Assembly (NCBI GenBank): GCA_049599735.1
Contig: JBMYOX010000020.1
Span: 1 to 45,981 of the forward strand
Source: Pontibacterium sp049599735
GTDB taxonomy: Bacteria > Pseudomonadota > Gammaproteobacteria > Pseudomonadales > Balneatricaceae
DNA length: 45,981 nt
Direction: 5' to 3'
The position numbers were made by a program, and so were the translations under genes. Shown here in pieces: positions 1 to 8,651 of this stretch (the first letter of the stretch is position 1; every line of letters begins with the position of its first letter). Under the pieces are notes generated by a model that was not told the origin of the DNA, ran no database searches, and saw only the letters and a list, made by a program, of their open reading frames with translations.

Positions 1-56
1 CCGATTGTACCAACGTTAACGTGCGGCTTGGAACGTTCAAATTGTGCTTTAGCCAT
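1..56 (-). CDS. tuf: Elongation factor Tu, N-terminal fragment (cut by window edge)
   Basis: The reverse strand from 56 encodes 18 residues, MAKAQFERSKPHVNVGTI, before the window ends. This is the characteristic N-terminus of EF-Tu, the GTPase that delivers aminoacyl-tRNA to the ribosome. The Walker A region that should follow lies outside the window. The gene is last in a tRNA-Thr/Tyr/Gly/Thr-tuf array, the same order as thrU-tyrU-glyT-thrT-tufB in Escherichia coli, so this is the tufB-type copy. No strong Shine-Dalgarno sequence is seen upstream of the ATG. Confidence 0.95.
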   Translation of the reverse strand, partial: MAKAQFERSKPHVNVGTI

Positions 57-95
57 CTGTAAATACCACAGTTATCGGTCGCAAAAACCGGATAT

Positions 96-130
96 AGAAA
101 AAGGGCAGATATATCGCTATATCTGCCCTT
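96..130 (-). terminator. Terminator-like hairpin between tRNA-Thr and tuf
   Basis: A perfect 13-bp inverted repeat (AAGGGCAGATATA, loop of 4, mirrored arm; 101-130) is followed on the minus strand by five T residues that overlap the stem foot. It lies between the last tRNA and the tuf start, in the direction of transcription. It has the form of an intrinsic terminator or attenuator. It may also act as a processing stem that separates the tRNA precursor from tuf mRNA. Confidence 0.6.
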
Positions 131-137
131 CAAAAAC

Positions 138-212
138 TGGAGCTCATGGGCGGATTTGAACCGCCGACCTCACCCTTACCAAGGGTGTGCTCTACCCCTG
201 AGCTACATGAGC
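138..212 (-). tRNA. thrT: tRNA-Thr (anticodon GGT)
   Basis: The reverse complement folds as a 75-nt cloverleaf with acceptor GCTCATG paired to CATGAGC, T-loop GTTCAAATC, an anticodon loop with GGT, and an encoded CCA end at 138-140. It is the fourth and last tRNA before tuf and reads Thr ACC/ACU codons. It is probably cut from a common precursor with the three tRNAs upstream. Confidence 0.96.
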
Positions 213-234
213 TAAATAACTCACATACTCCAGC

Positions 235-309
235 TGGAGCGGGTAGCGGGAATCGAACCCGCCTCTTCAGCTTGGAAGGCTGAGGTAATAGCCACTATAC
301 CATACCCGC
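235..309 (-). tRNA. glyT: tRNA-Gly (anticodon TCC)
   Basis: The reverse complement gives a 75-nt cloverleaf with acceptor GCGGGTA paired to TACCCGC, T-loop GTTCGATTC, anticodon TCC and an encoded CCA. It is the third tRNA of the tuf operon and reads GGA/GGG glycine codons. A spacer of 22 nt separates it from tRNA-Thr(GGT). Confidence 0.96.
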
Positions 310-326
310 TGAATATCAAGCTGAAA

Positions 327-410
327 TGGTGGTGGGAGGTGGATTCGAACCACCGAAGCTTACGCGTCAGATTTACAGTCTGATCCCTTTGGCCACTCGG
401 GAATCCCACC
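327..410 (-). tRNA. tyrU: tRNA-Tyr (anticodon GTA)
   Basis: The reverse complement gives an 84-nt tRNA with acceptor GGTGGGA paired to TCCCACC, a long variable arm as expected for bacterial tRNA-Tyr, anticodon GTA in the loop CTGTAAA, and an encoded CCA. It is the second tRNA of the operon. Confidence 0.96.
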
Positions 411-432
411 CTACCATACTTCACTGCTTAAA

Positions 433-508
<76 letters not shown>

Positions 509-529
509 ATCAGCAGCGAAGTGGCGCAT

Positions 530-558
530 ATAGTACTCACGTCCCCTGGCGCTTGCAA
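530..558 (-). promoter_or_regulatory. Promoter of the tRNA-tuf operon
   Basis: On the minus strand TTGCAA (558-553) is followed after exactly 17 nt by TACTAT (535-530), a sigma-70-like pair with four of six matches in each box. The next bases, ATGCGCCAC, form a GC-rich discriminator of the kind linked to stringent control of stable-RNA promoters. An A/T-rich stretch with T runs lies upstream (about 570-600) and could act as an UP element. Position and spacing fit well; the start site is inferred near 522. Confidence 0.65.
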
Positions 559-692
559 CCCAAAAACCATACTTTTTTAAGTTTTTTTTACTCCGAAGGG
601 TTTAAGGGTAATCTTTTGATTTTATTGGGTAATTATTAACCCACACCTAACGATCAAAATCCGGGTTACCAGACTTCATCAGTGCCAGCCTG

Positions 693-1421
693 CTATTGCT
701 CACTTACCGCCCACTGCAATCCATCCATGACCAGCTCAGGACGATAATCACCCGTTCCACACAGCTCATGAAACAAAGCACCATCACCGCCTGTAATATA
801 CAGGGCCAGCGATTCAGACGAGGCTGCCAGTTGATTGAGTATTTTTTCCTGCAAGGCCTTAAACGCAAAATTAATACCATGCGCAACCGCCTCAGAGGTA
901 TGGCAACCGGGTGTGAGCGAAAAACGCTCAACCGAGCGATCCACCCGCACTTGTGCTGTATCAGACAGCAAGCTACCTGACATCAGACGCAATCCGGGAA
1001 TAATAAAGCCCCCTTGATGCACACCATTGCCAGACAGATAGTCCACCGTGATCGCACTGCCACAATCCACCACACAACAACCGGACTGACAGTCATTAAA
1101 CGCGGCCAGCATCACCAGCCAGCGATCCACTCCCATACGAGAGGGCTCTGCATAGCTATTCACAACCCCTGCCGCTTCGGATTGAGTTTTGGCAAATAAC
1201 GGCGTCCGCTGCCAGCGCGTCTGACTGTACATCATCATCGATTCCGCAACAGCCGGACCGGCAACGCTGGCCACTCTGACTTCATCCACAACGTCCGGCC
1301 AGTCAGCAGGCATTACCGCAGCCAGATCAGCCGTGAGGTGACGACCGCGATTCAACACCCGGGAGCCCTGGATCACACGCCATTTAAGGAATGTATTGCC
1401 GATATCAACTTCCAGTATCAT
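693..1421 (-). CDS. coaX: Type III pantothenate kinase
   Basis: This 242-residue protein is predicted to phosphorylate pantothenate with ATP, the first step of coenzyme A synthesis. Visible type III motifs are the N-terminal phosphate-binding DIGNT (6-10), GVDRW (97-101), DCGSAIT (119-125) and GGFIIPG (137-143). Length is typical for the CoaX family, which belongs to the ASKHA fold and is unrelated to CoaA. The start ATG overlaps the end of birA by 17 nt, so translation is probably coupled. The birA-coaX pair upstream of the tRNA-tuf operon is an arrangement also known in Pseudomonas. No clear terminator was found between it and the tRNA promoter. Confidence 0.95.
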   Translation of the reverse strand: MILEVDIGNTFLKWRVIQGSRVLNRGRHLTADLAAVMPADWPDVVDEVRVASVAGPAVAESMMMYSQTRWQRTPLFAKTQSEAAGVVNSYAEPSRMGVDRWLVMLAAFNDCQSGCCVVDCGSAITVDYLSGNGVHQGGFIIPGLRLMSGSLLSDTAQVRVDRSVERFSLTPGCHTSEAVAHGINFAFKALQEKILNQLAASSESLALYITGGDGALFHELCGTGDYRPELVMDGLQWAVSEQ

Positions 1422-2391
1422 ATCCGCGCCTGAGGCTCAGCTCACCGCCATAAAAGCTCTGCAACCCATCTGCCATTTCCAGTTGCAAAGCCCCCCGGGC
1501 ATCCACACCCCGACAGATACCCTCACAGACCTCCCGACCTGAGCTCAGAGCAACCCGCTGATCCTGATGTGCATGATGCGCATGCCACTGATCAAGCAGG
1601 GGCGCAAAACCCTCAACCGCAAACTGATTTAATGAAGGCACCAATTCCGCCAGAATCTCTGCCAATAACGCATTGCGTGACACATCCGAACCTATAATAC
1701 TTTTCAGATCCACCCAGGACTGATCAATATCAACTGCATAGTCAACCGGCATGGCAACATTAAGCCCGGCCCCGATCACCACCTGGCACTCACCGGAGGC
1801 ATCACCGGTCATTTCCAGCAGAATACCGGCCAGCTTTCGATCCTGCCAGAGCAGGTCATTAGGCCATTTTAACTGCACACCGCCCCCCCCCAGGCGATGA
1901 ATCGCTTTCACGAGGCAAAGCCCCACCAGCAAACTTAAGCCCTCCAGGGCTGAGGCACCGTTTTCAAAACGCCAAACCAGCGAAAAATAAAGGTTACGAC
2001 CAAAAGGACTAACCCAGGGCCGCCCGCGACGCCCGCGCCCGTCAGTCTGCTGCTCAGCCACATACAAGTGACCATGACAGGTCGATTCCCGACTTTGCTG
2101 AACCGCTCGCAAATTAGTCGAAGGAATAGACAGATCCAGTTCAAAATGCTTTAACTGAGATAATACAGACGGTGACAATGCACTTTGCACCTGCGCCAGG
2201 TCCAGCAGATCCAGACCACCCGGCACACGGTAACCACGTCCTTTCACACTATAAATTTCTAAGCCGAAATCTTCCAACTTGCGGATCTGCTTCCAGATAG
2301 CACTTCGACTTACGCCAAGTGACTCGCCGAGCTCTCGCCCGGAATGGAAGCGTCCGTCAGCCAGGATAGACAACAACGAACGGATAGCCAT
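1405..2391 (-). CDS. birA: Biotin-protein ligase / biotin operon repressor
   Basis: This 328-residue bifunctional protein has an N-terminal winged-helix DNA-binding domain (about 5-55, with SRSAIWKQIRKLE) and a ligase domain. The ligase carries the biotinyl-AMP loop GRGRRGRPW (118-126), KWPNDL (175-180) and RKLAGIL nearby. It should attach biotin to the carboxyl carrier protein and, with biotinyl-AMP bound, repress biotin genes. The C-terminal cap domain is present and length is normal. It lies 16 nt downstream of folA and overlaps coaX. No biotin operator or bio gene is in the window, so repressor targets must be elsewhere. Confidence 0.95.
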   Translation of the reverse strand: MAIRSLLSILADGRFHSGRELGESLGVSRSAIWKQIRKLEDFGLEIYSVKGRGYRVPGGLDLLDLAQVQSALSPSVLSQLKHFELDLSIPSTNLRAVQQSRESTCHGHLYVAEQQTDGRGRRGRPWVSPFGRNLYFSLVWRFENGASALEGLSLLVGLCLVKAIHRLGGGGVQLKWPNDLLWQDRKLAGILLEMTGDASGECQVVIGAGLNVAMPVDYAVDIDQSWVDLKSIIGSDVSRNALLAEILAELVPSLNQFAVEGFAPLLDQWHAHHAHQDQRVALSSGREVCEGICRGVDARGALQLEMADGLQSFYGGELSLRRGYDTGS

Positions 2392-2407
2392 ACTACTTGA
2401 TCCTTCG

Positions 2408-2911
2408 TTACACCCGGTCTAACACGATAAAACTATAATCGTAAGGGTTTGGTTCTATTGCAGTGAAATCCTCGCGCCCAACCTCTCGCCACTTATCCAT
2501 AGCGATTGCCGGAAACCAGGCATCACCCTCCACACTGGCATGCACTTGTGTCAGATAGAGACGAGTTGCGCAATGCAGTGCCTGCTCATAAATTTGAGCA
2601 CCACCAATCACCAGCGCCTCATCTGCACCGTCAATTTCACAAATACTTTCCGCCAGCTCAATTGCAGCCACCAGTGTCGAAACCACTTTCACCCCTTCAG
2701 GTGCGTAATCCGACTGTCTGGAGATCACAATATTACTGCGACCTGGCAAAGGGCGACCAATAGATTCATAGGTTTTTCGCCCCATAATGATCGGTTTCGC
2801 CATCGTCACGCGCTTAAAATACTTCAGATCTTCCGACAGATACCAAGGCAGATTATTATTAATGCCGATGACCCGATTTTCTGCCTGCGCAACAATTATT
2901 GCCAGCTTCAT
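2408..2911 (-). CDS. folA: Dihydrofolate reductase
   Basis: This 167-residue enzyme reduces dihydrofolate to tetrahydrofolate with NADPH. The substrate-site region NNNLPWYLSEDL (about 18-29) carries the expected acidic residue (D28, equivalent to D27 in E. coli). The NADPH-binding stretch IIMGRKTYESIGRPLPGR follows at about residues 41-58. Length is standard. It is 9 nt downstream of thyA, an adjacency that makes metabolic sense because ThyA produces the dihydrofolate that FolA recycles. Confidence 0.97.
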   Translation of the reverse strand: MKLAIIVAQAENRVIGINNNLPWYLSEDLKYFKRVTMAKPIIMGRKTYESIGRPLPGRSNIVISRQSDYAPEGVKVVSTLVAAIELAESICEIDGADEALVIGGAQIYEQALHCATRLYLTQVHASVEGDAWFPAIAMDKWREVGREDFTAIEPNPYDYSFIVLDRV

Positions 2912-2920
2912 ACTTTATCC

Positions 2921-3763
2921 TCAGACAGAGACTTTCGCCCGTATAGCCGGACAAGGATCGTAATCTACGATCTCAAAATCTTCAAAACAATAGCCATAGA
3001 GACTATCAGGTTTACGCTTAATCACCAGCTTTGGCAGGGCTTTTGGCGTTCGAGACAACTGCTCCTGAACAATGGCCGGGTCATGAATATGATCCTGATA
3101 CAGATGCGCATCCCCAAAAGTATGCACAAAATCGCCTACCATCAGATCACACTGCTGGGCGATCATATGGGTTAGCAGCGCATAAGAAGCTATATTAAAC
3201 GGCACGCCCAGCACATAATCGGCACTGCGCTGATAGAGCTGGCAGCTTAACTTGCCTTCCAGCACATAAAACTGAAACAACGTATGGCAAGGTGGCAAGG
3301 CCGCTTTACCCTGACGCGCATTTTCCTGAGGCCCTACGGTTTCATCCGGCAAATCCGCCGGATTCCAGCCGCTGACAATCAAACGCCGGGAGTTTGGCGT
3401 TTTTTTAATTTGCTCAACCACCTGACTGATCTGATCAATCGTGCTGCCATCCGGACATTGCCAGGAGCGCCACTGCTTACCATAAACCGGCCCCAGGTCT
3501 CCATCATCCAATGCCCACTCATTCCAGATTGAGACACCACGTTCTTTCAGCCAGTTGTTATTGGTATTACCGTCCAGAAACCACAACAACTCATAGATAA
3601 TAGATTTCAAATGCACTTTTTTGGTTGTCAGCAGGGGGAAGCCTTGCGACAGATCAAAACGCAACTGACGACCAAAGACCGACCTGGTACCCGTGCCCGT
3701 CCGGTCCCCTTTATCCGTGCCATTTTCCAGAATATCCCGCATTAAATCCAGATACTGCTGCAT
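2921..3763 (-). CDS. thyA: Thymidylate synthase
   Basis: This 280-residue enzyme makes dTMP from dUMP using methylene-tetrahydrofolate. Visible are the catalytic Cys159 in LPPCHTLFQFYV, the dUMP-phosphate region RRLIVSGWNP (126-135), and YQRSADYVLGVPFNIASYA downstream. It is about 16 residues longer than the E. coli enzyme. The extra residues sit just before the catalytic loop (about 139-154), a length variant I believe occurs in other gammaproteobacteria. The gene is co-directional with folA, 68 nt downstream of lgt. Confidence 0.97.
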   Translation of the reverse strand: MQQYLDLMRDILENGTDKGDRTGTGTRSVFGRQLRFDLSQGFPLLTTKKVHLKSIIYELLWFLDGNTNNNWLKERGVSIWNEWALDDGDLGPVYGKQWRSWQCPDGSTIDQISQVVEQIKKTPNSRRLIVSGWNPADLPDETVGPQENARQGKAALPPCHTLFQFYVLEGKLSCQLYQRSADYVLGVPFNIASYALLTHMIAQQCDLMVGDFVHTFGDAHLYQDHIHDPAIVQEQLSRTPKALPKLVIKRKPDSLYGYCFEDFEIVDYDPCPAIRAKVSV

Positions 3764-3831
3764 GAATATTGTCGCCTTATCTCTTAATCAGTGTCTATTT
3801 TGAGCCAATATTACACTAAAAACACTAAAAA

Positions 3832-4620
3832 TTATTTTGCACGCGAATAAGCAAAAACCAGCATCGCCAGGCCGATAAATATCATTGGCAGGGACAGTAA
3901 CTGCCCCATCGTCAGCCAGTCATAAGCCAAAAGTCCAATATGCCCGTCAGGCTCTCGCACCAGCTCTACTAGGCTGCGGCTGACACCATAGATCAGCAGA
4001 AAAAGCCCGGAGACTGCTATTTTTGGCCGGGGTTTTGAGGAATACCACCAGATCACCACAAATAACAAAACACCTTCCAGGGCAAATTCATACAGCTGCG
4101 AGGGGTGGCGCGCCAGGCCGTCTGCAGCACGGGGAAATACCACACCCCAGGGCAAATCAGTGGCCCGTCCCCACAACTCACCACCGATAAAATTACCCAA
4201 ACGTCCCGCACCCAAACCAATCGGCACCAGAGGGGCGACAAAGTCACCCATTTCAACCAGTGACTTGCCCTGTTTACGCCCCCATAAAAACAGCACTACA
4301 ATCACACCCAGCAGCCCGCCATGGAAGGACATACCGCCTTCCCATACCGCAAACAGCCACAAAGGATCGACAATAAAGCGATCAAAGTTATAAAAAACCA
4401 CGTAGCCAAAGCGCCCGCCCAGCACAACGCCCATCGCGCCCCAGAAGATAAAATCAGAGACCTGATCTTCATTCCAGCCGGAACCCGGTTTTCGGGCCCG
4501 CAAAACACCCAGCCACCAGGCCGCCGCAAAACCCACCAGATACATCAGCCCGTACCAGTGAACTTTTAAAGGCCCCAGCTCCAGCAAAACCGGATCTATA
4601 TCATGCACCCACATAACCAC
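3832..4620 (-). CDS. lgt: Prolipoprotein diacylglyceryl transferase
   Basis: This 262-residue inner-membrane enzyme transfers diacylglycerol from phosphatidylglycerol to the lipobox cysteine of prolipoproteins. About seven hydrophobic segments are visible. The family signature GRLGNFIGGELWGR lies mid-protein, and EGGMSFHGG (about 93-101) contains the conserved His-Gly-Gly. Length is typical. It is separated by only 3 nt from the TSUP transporter gene and precedes thyA, an lgt-thyA adjacency common in gammaproteobacteria. Its product would act on the two lipoproteins at 9954-15446. Confidence 0.96.
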   Translation of the reverse strand: MVMWVHDIDPVLLELGPLKVHWYGLMYLVGFAAAWWLGVLRARKPGSGWNEDQVSDFIFWGAMGVVLGGRFGYVVFYNFDRFIVDPLWLFAVWEGGMSFHGGLLGVIVVLFLWGRKQGKSLVEMGDFVAPLVPIGLGAGRLGNFIGGELWGRATDLPWGVVFPRAADGLARHPSQLYEFALEGVLLFVVIWWYSSKPRPKIAVSGLFLLIYGVSRSLVELVREPDGHIGLLAYDWLTMGQLLSLPMIFIGLAMLVFAYSRAK

Positions 4621-4623
4621 TCC

Positions 4624-5424
4624 TTACAGCAGGTTTCTGCTCATCAGATAAAGCCCCACCACCAGCAAAAAAACAGCAAACACACGCTTTAAAACCAGCG
4701 CCGGTAAACGGTGCGCTAATTTAGCGCCCACCTTTGCAAACAATGAACTTGTAATCACAATACCTACAAACGCCGGCAGGTAAACAAAACCCAGACTCCA
4801 TTCCGCCAGACTCTCATGCCCCCAGCCTTCCCAAACATTGGTTAAAGCCCCCACCACCGCAATAGGTACACCACAAGCGGCTGATGTTGCTACGGCTTGC
4901 TGCATCTGAACTCGCTTCCAGCTTAAAAAAGGCACCGTCAGGGTACCGCCACCAATACCAAAAATGGCCGAAAGCCCTCCGATAAAACCACCTCCCACAA
5001 CCAAACCCGCCGATGAAGGTGCGTCTTCACCGGCTGAAGGCTTCAGCCCAAAGGCCATTTGCATCGCCACGGCCAGCGCAAACAAACCAAATACCATCTG
5101 CAGCAAATCACCCGGCATCAAGCCTGCCACTTTAACCCCAAGAAAAGCGCCTACAAAAATACCCAGCGCCAGAGGCTTAAACAGCTCCCAGCGTACCGCT
5201 TTCAATTTATGGTGTGCCCGCACCGAACTGAGAGAGGTCACCACAATGGTCGCCAGCGAGGTTGCAACGGCGGCATGGGTCAGAATTTCAGGTGACATAC
5301 CCTGCGCAGTAAACGAAAAAATCAGCACAGGCACGATCAACAGACCTCCGCCAATGCCGAATAAACCCGCCACGACACCCGCCACTGAACCCAGTGCCAT
5401 GTATAACAAAAGCGTTGTAAACAT
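4624..5424 (-). CDS. TSUP-family (TauE/SafE) membrane transporter
   Basis: This 266-residue polytopic membrane protein has the two-repeat TSUP layout, with glycine-rich motifs GIGGGLLIVP (about 23-32) and GIGGGTLTVPF (about 155-165) starting each half. Members export or import sulfite, sulfoacetate or related anions. The substrate cannot be told from sequence. It is the first gene of the run leading through lgt and thyA, and is divergent from the NRDE gene at 5548. A gene of this family beside lgt is seen in other gammaproteobacteria, but a functional link is not established. Confidence 0.85.
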   Translation of the reverse strand: MFTTLLLYMALGSVAGVVAGLFGIGGGLLIVPVLIFSFTAQGMSPEILTHAAVATSLATIVVTSLSSVRAHHKLKAVRWELFKPLALGIFVGAFLGVKVAGLMPGDLLQMVFGLFALAVAMQMAFGLKPSAGEDAPSSAGLVVGGGFIGGLSAIFGIGGGTLTVPFLSWKRVQMQQAVATSAACGVPIAVVGALTNVWEGWGHESLAEWSLGFVYLPAFVGIVITSSLFAKVGAKLAHRLPALVLKRVFAVFLLVVGLYLMSRNLL

Positions 5425-5547
5425 CTAACGTCCTCTACCGGATAACGAATTCAGCCCGAGGCAATACAAAGCTCACTTGCTCTTCACCTCCCAAAGCGCC
5501 TATATTGGCGGCTTGCCATTGTAACTAAATAATGACGAAGCCAATAC

Positions 5548-6327
5548 ATGTGCCTGATCACTTTTGCCTACCGTAGCCATCCTGTCTATTCACTGATTTT
5601 ACTTGCTAACCGGGACGAATTTTATCAACGCCCGACACAGGCCATGATGTTCTGGCAGGATCAGCCTGATATTCTGGCGGGCCGCGATCTGGAGCAGGGA
5701 GGCACCTGGCTGGGGCTTAATCGCAACGGACAGTTTGCCACAGTGACAAACTTTCGTGATGGCAGGCAACCGCCATCTGGCCTGAAATCCCGGGGCAACC
5801 TGACTGCCCGCTTCCTGAGCAACAAACTCACGGCCGACGCCTACCTGCAGGAACTTATGCCCGACCAGGCAAACTTCAACGCATTCAATCTGCTATTAGG
5901 TGATGAACAGGGCCTTTATTACTGCTCTAATCAGGGGGCAACACCACAATCACTATGCCCCGGTGTTTACGGCCTCAGCAATGCTTTGCTCGACAGCCCC
6001 TGGCCTAAGCTGCTCCAGGTACGCGAAGGTTTGCAGACACTCATAGATTCAAAATGGATCAATACAGATTCATTGCTGGCGTTGATGCATAATCCGGAGC
6101 AGGCTGCAGACAATCTGTTGCCCGATACCGGTATTAGTTATAACTGGGAAAAACGCCTGTCAGCGTGTTTTATCCGCTCACCTGATTATGGCACCCGTGC
6201 AACTACGCTGATTTTGCAGAAATACGGTGGTGAAACTTACATCTGCGAACAGAGCTTTGACGCACAAGGCACAGGAGAGAAGGCAGAATATCAGCTGATG
6301 CTACCCGCCATAGGAAGCACGGCCTGA
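5548..6327 (+). CDS. NRDE (TANGO2) family protein
   Basis: This 259-residue protein opens with MCLITFAYRSHPVYSLILLANRDE; the NRDE box that names the family is at about 22-25. Cys2 directly after the initiator Met, followed by this fold, resembles N-terminal-nucleophile hydrolases, though no reaction is firmly assigned to the bacterial family. Eukaryotic TANGO2 has been linked to Golgi organisation and heme or lipid handling. The gene stands alone, divergent from the TSUP gene and convergent with ptsP, with no clear terminator in the 33-nt gap. Confidence 0.85.
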   Translation: MCLITFAYRSHPVYSLILLANRDEFYQRPTQAMMFWQDQPDILAGRDLEQGGTWLGLNRNGQFATVTNFRDGRQPPSGLKSRGNLTARFLSNKLTADAYLQELMPDQANFNAFNLLLGDEQGLYYCSNQGATPQSLCPGVYGLSNALLDSPWPKLLQVREGLQTLIDSKWINTDSLLALMHNPEQAADNLLPDTGISYNWEKRLSACFIRSPDYGTRATTLILQKYGGETYICEQSFDAQGTGEKAEYQLMLPAIGSTA

Positions 6328-6360
6328 CCAACTTAAACCAGCAGCCATGCTTATAAAAAA

Positions 6361-8631
6361 TCAATCCGGGATCATCGGACGGGCCAGCTGAGCCAGCCCT
6401 AACTCTCCCAGACGGCAATTTAATAACTGATAAATTTTATCAGCATCATCCATACCCAGTACCTGCCTCAGAAGCTCATCCGCTTCTACTTTAGATACAC
6501 CCCGGATAGCCGACTTCACTTTAGGCAGGTTAGTGGCGTTCATAGACAGCACATCGTAGCCCATGCTCATCAGCAACAGCGCCCCGCCCGGATCTGCCGC
6601 CATTTCACCACAGATAGAGACAGGCACACTCTCTTTATGGGCCTCGCGCACTATATGCTCCAGCGCCCTTAACACCGCCGGATGATAAGATACATAAAGC
6701 CCTGCTACCCGTGGATTATTACGATCCACGGCCAGCAGGTACTGGGTCAGGTCATTCGAGCCCACAGAAATAAAGTCCACCCGCCGGGCAAAACGCCGCA
6801 CCTGATATACAGCTGCGGGCACTTCCACCATCACACCGATCTGAGGGCGATCAATCACATAACCTTCTTCACGTAATTCTGAAATAGCCCGGTCAATCTG
6901 CTGTTTAGCCGCATCCACTTCATGCACACTGGTGACCATCGGCAACATAATACGCAAATTACCCAATCCCTCGGCCGCCCGCAGCATCGCCCTCACCTGC
7001 ACCAGGAAAATTTCCGGATGATCCAGAGTGACCCTTATGCCCCGCCAGCCTAAAAACGGGTTTTCCTCTTTGATTGGAAAATAAGGTAATGCTTTGTCCC
7101 CGCCTATATCCAGCGTACGCATAGTCACAGGTCTGGGATGAAAATCTTCTAACTGGCGCCGGTAGGTCAGCAACTGCTCATGTTCGCTGGGGAAAAAGTC
7201 CCGGATCATAAAAGGAATTTCAGTGCGGTAAAGGCCGATACCCTCGGCACCCCGTTCCAGCGCGCGCGCCACATCGGCAACCAGGCCGGTATTCACCCAT
7301 AACGGCATTCGAAAGCCATCCCGGGTCTCTGCCGGCAGATCTTTAAGGGTCGCAAGCTCTGCGGCCATCTCCTGCTCACCGCGCAGAATATCCATATAAG
7401 CCAGACGTAACTCATCAGACGGATCGATATACGCCCGCCCGGAATGACCATCGACAATCATTTCACGGCCATCCAGACGGGTATAGGGCAGATCAACGGC
7501 ACCCATAATCGTGGGAATGCCCATCGAGCGAGCCAGTATAGCTACATGGGAATTACCCGAGCCATGCACTGACACCAAACCCAGCAATTTGTCTGAAGGC
7601 ACCTCACCCAGCATGGCCGGGGTCAGTTCATCCGCCACCAGTATCGTATTCGGCGCAAAAACCACCGTAGCCGGGCCGGACTCCTGCATATACGCCAGCA
7701 CACGCCGTCCCAAATCCCGGATATCAGTGGCCCGTTCGCGCAGGTAAGGATCCCCCATCATAGAGAACTGCTGCACATGCGCCATCACAACTTCACGTAA
7801 AGCCCCCTGCGCCCACTGCCCCTGACGGATACGCTCCACCACCTCACCGGCCAGCGCATTGTCATCCAGCATACGCAAGTACACATCAAACAACGCCTGC
7901 TCTTCGGCCCGCAGACGTTTGGCAAGGCTGCGCCCCACCACTTTGATATCCTTACGCACGGATGCCAGTGCTTTCTCAAATAATGCTATTTCCTGCTCAA
8001 TATCCCCGGCAACTTTATCCGGTACGGCCGCCAGATCAGCGGGCGGTGCGACCACCACCACCTGACCAATAGCCACACCCGGTGCACCGGCTACCCCTTC
8101 AAAGCGCCGGTCATTTTCACTTTCACCATTATTCAGCCTTCGCACCGAGCCGGTTGCCTCCGCATGGGCAATCACACCGGCTAATTGTGCGGAAAGGGTT
8201 ACCAGGAAAGCTTCTTCGCTTTCATCAAAGCGCCGTCGCTCTTTTTGCTGGACAACCAGCACCCCCAATACGTTACCGTGATGAATCACGGGCACACCTA
8301 AAAAGGCATGAAAACGTTCTTCACCGGTGTCTTTTAAATAAGCATATTGGGGATGAACGGATGCATCTTCCAGGTTAACGGGTTCAGCGCGCTGTCCCAC
8401 CAGGCCGACAATGCCTTGTGAGGTGGACAAACTCACCCGCCCCACCGCTTCAGGGTTAAGCCCCTGAGTGGCCATCAGGCTGTAGCGTTCCTGTTTAATA
8501 TTATAAAGATAGACCGAGCACACCTGAGTACGCATCGTCTGCTGAATGCGGCGCACAATTAAATCCAGCACAGCATCCAGATCCGGTGCCGCACTTACGT
8601 CTTGTACGATCTTGCGTAACACGTCCAGCAT
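6361..8631 (-). CDS. ptsP: PEP-protein phosphotransferase of the nitrogen PTS (EI-Ntr)
   Basis: This 756-residue protein has an N-terminal GAF domain (about 1-160), which senses small molecules such as glutamine or 2-oxoglutarate in studied homologues. It is followed by enzyme I: an HPr-binding/phosphohistidine region with GSGNSHVAILAR (His362 the likely phosphorylation site), then the PEP-binding TIM barrel with DIGGDKALPYF and SVGSNDLTQYLLAVDRNN. It should pass phosphate from PEP to NPr and EIIA-Ntr, a regulatory rather than sugar-uptake chain. Neither ptsO nor ptsN is in the window. It lies 20 nt downstream of rppH, a conserved pairing. Confidence 0.95.
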   Translation of the reverse strand: MLDVLRKIVQDVSAAPDLDAVLDLIVRRIQQTMRTQVCSVYLYNIKQERYSLMATQGLNPEAVGRVSLSTSQGIVGLVGQRAEPVNLEDASVHPQYAYLKDTGEERFHAFLGVPVIHHGNVLGVLVVQQKERRRFDESEEAFLVTLSAQLAGVIAHAEATGSVRRLNNGESENDRRFEGVAGAPGVAIGQVVVVAPPADLAAVPDKVAGDIEQEIALFEKALASVRKDIKVVGRSLAKRLRAEEQALFDVYLRMLDDNALAGEVVERIRQGQWAQGALREVVMAHVQQFSMMGDPYLRERATDIRDLGRRVLAYMQESGPATVVFAPNTILVADELTPAMLGEVPSDKLLGLVSVHGSGNSHVAILARSMGIPTIMGAVDLPYTRLDGREMIVDGHSGRAYIDPSDELRLAYMDILRGEQEMAAELATLKDLPAETRDGFRMPLWVNTGLVADVARALERGAEGIGLYRTEIPFMIRDFFPSEHEQLLTYRRQLEDFHPRPVTMRTLDIGGDKALPYFPIKEENPFLGWRGIRVTLDHPEIFLVQVRAMLRAAEGLGNLRIMLPMVTSVHEVDAAKQQIDRAISELREEGYVIDRPQIGVMVEVPAAVYQVRRFARRVDFISVGSNDLTQYLLAVDRNNPRVAGLYVSYHPAVLRALEHIVREAHKESVPVSICGEMAADPGGALLLMSMGYDVLSMNATNLPKVKSAIRGVSKVEADELLRQVLGMDDADKIYQLLNCRLGELGLAQLARPMIPD

Positions 8632-8651
8632 TCATCTGTCTCCACAATAGA

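Noticed and set aside
593..692. Terminator for coaX (GGGT...ACCC near 633-648)
   Set aside because: The stem is only four pairs with mismatches and lacks a proper T run on the minus strand.
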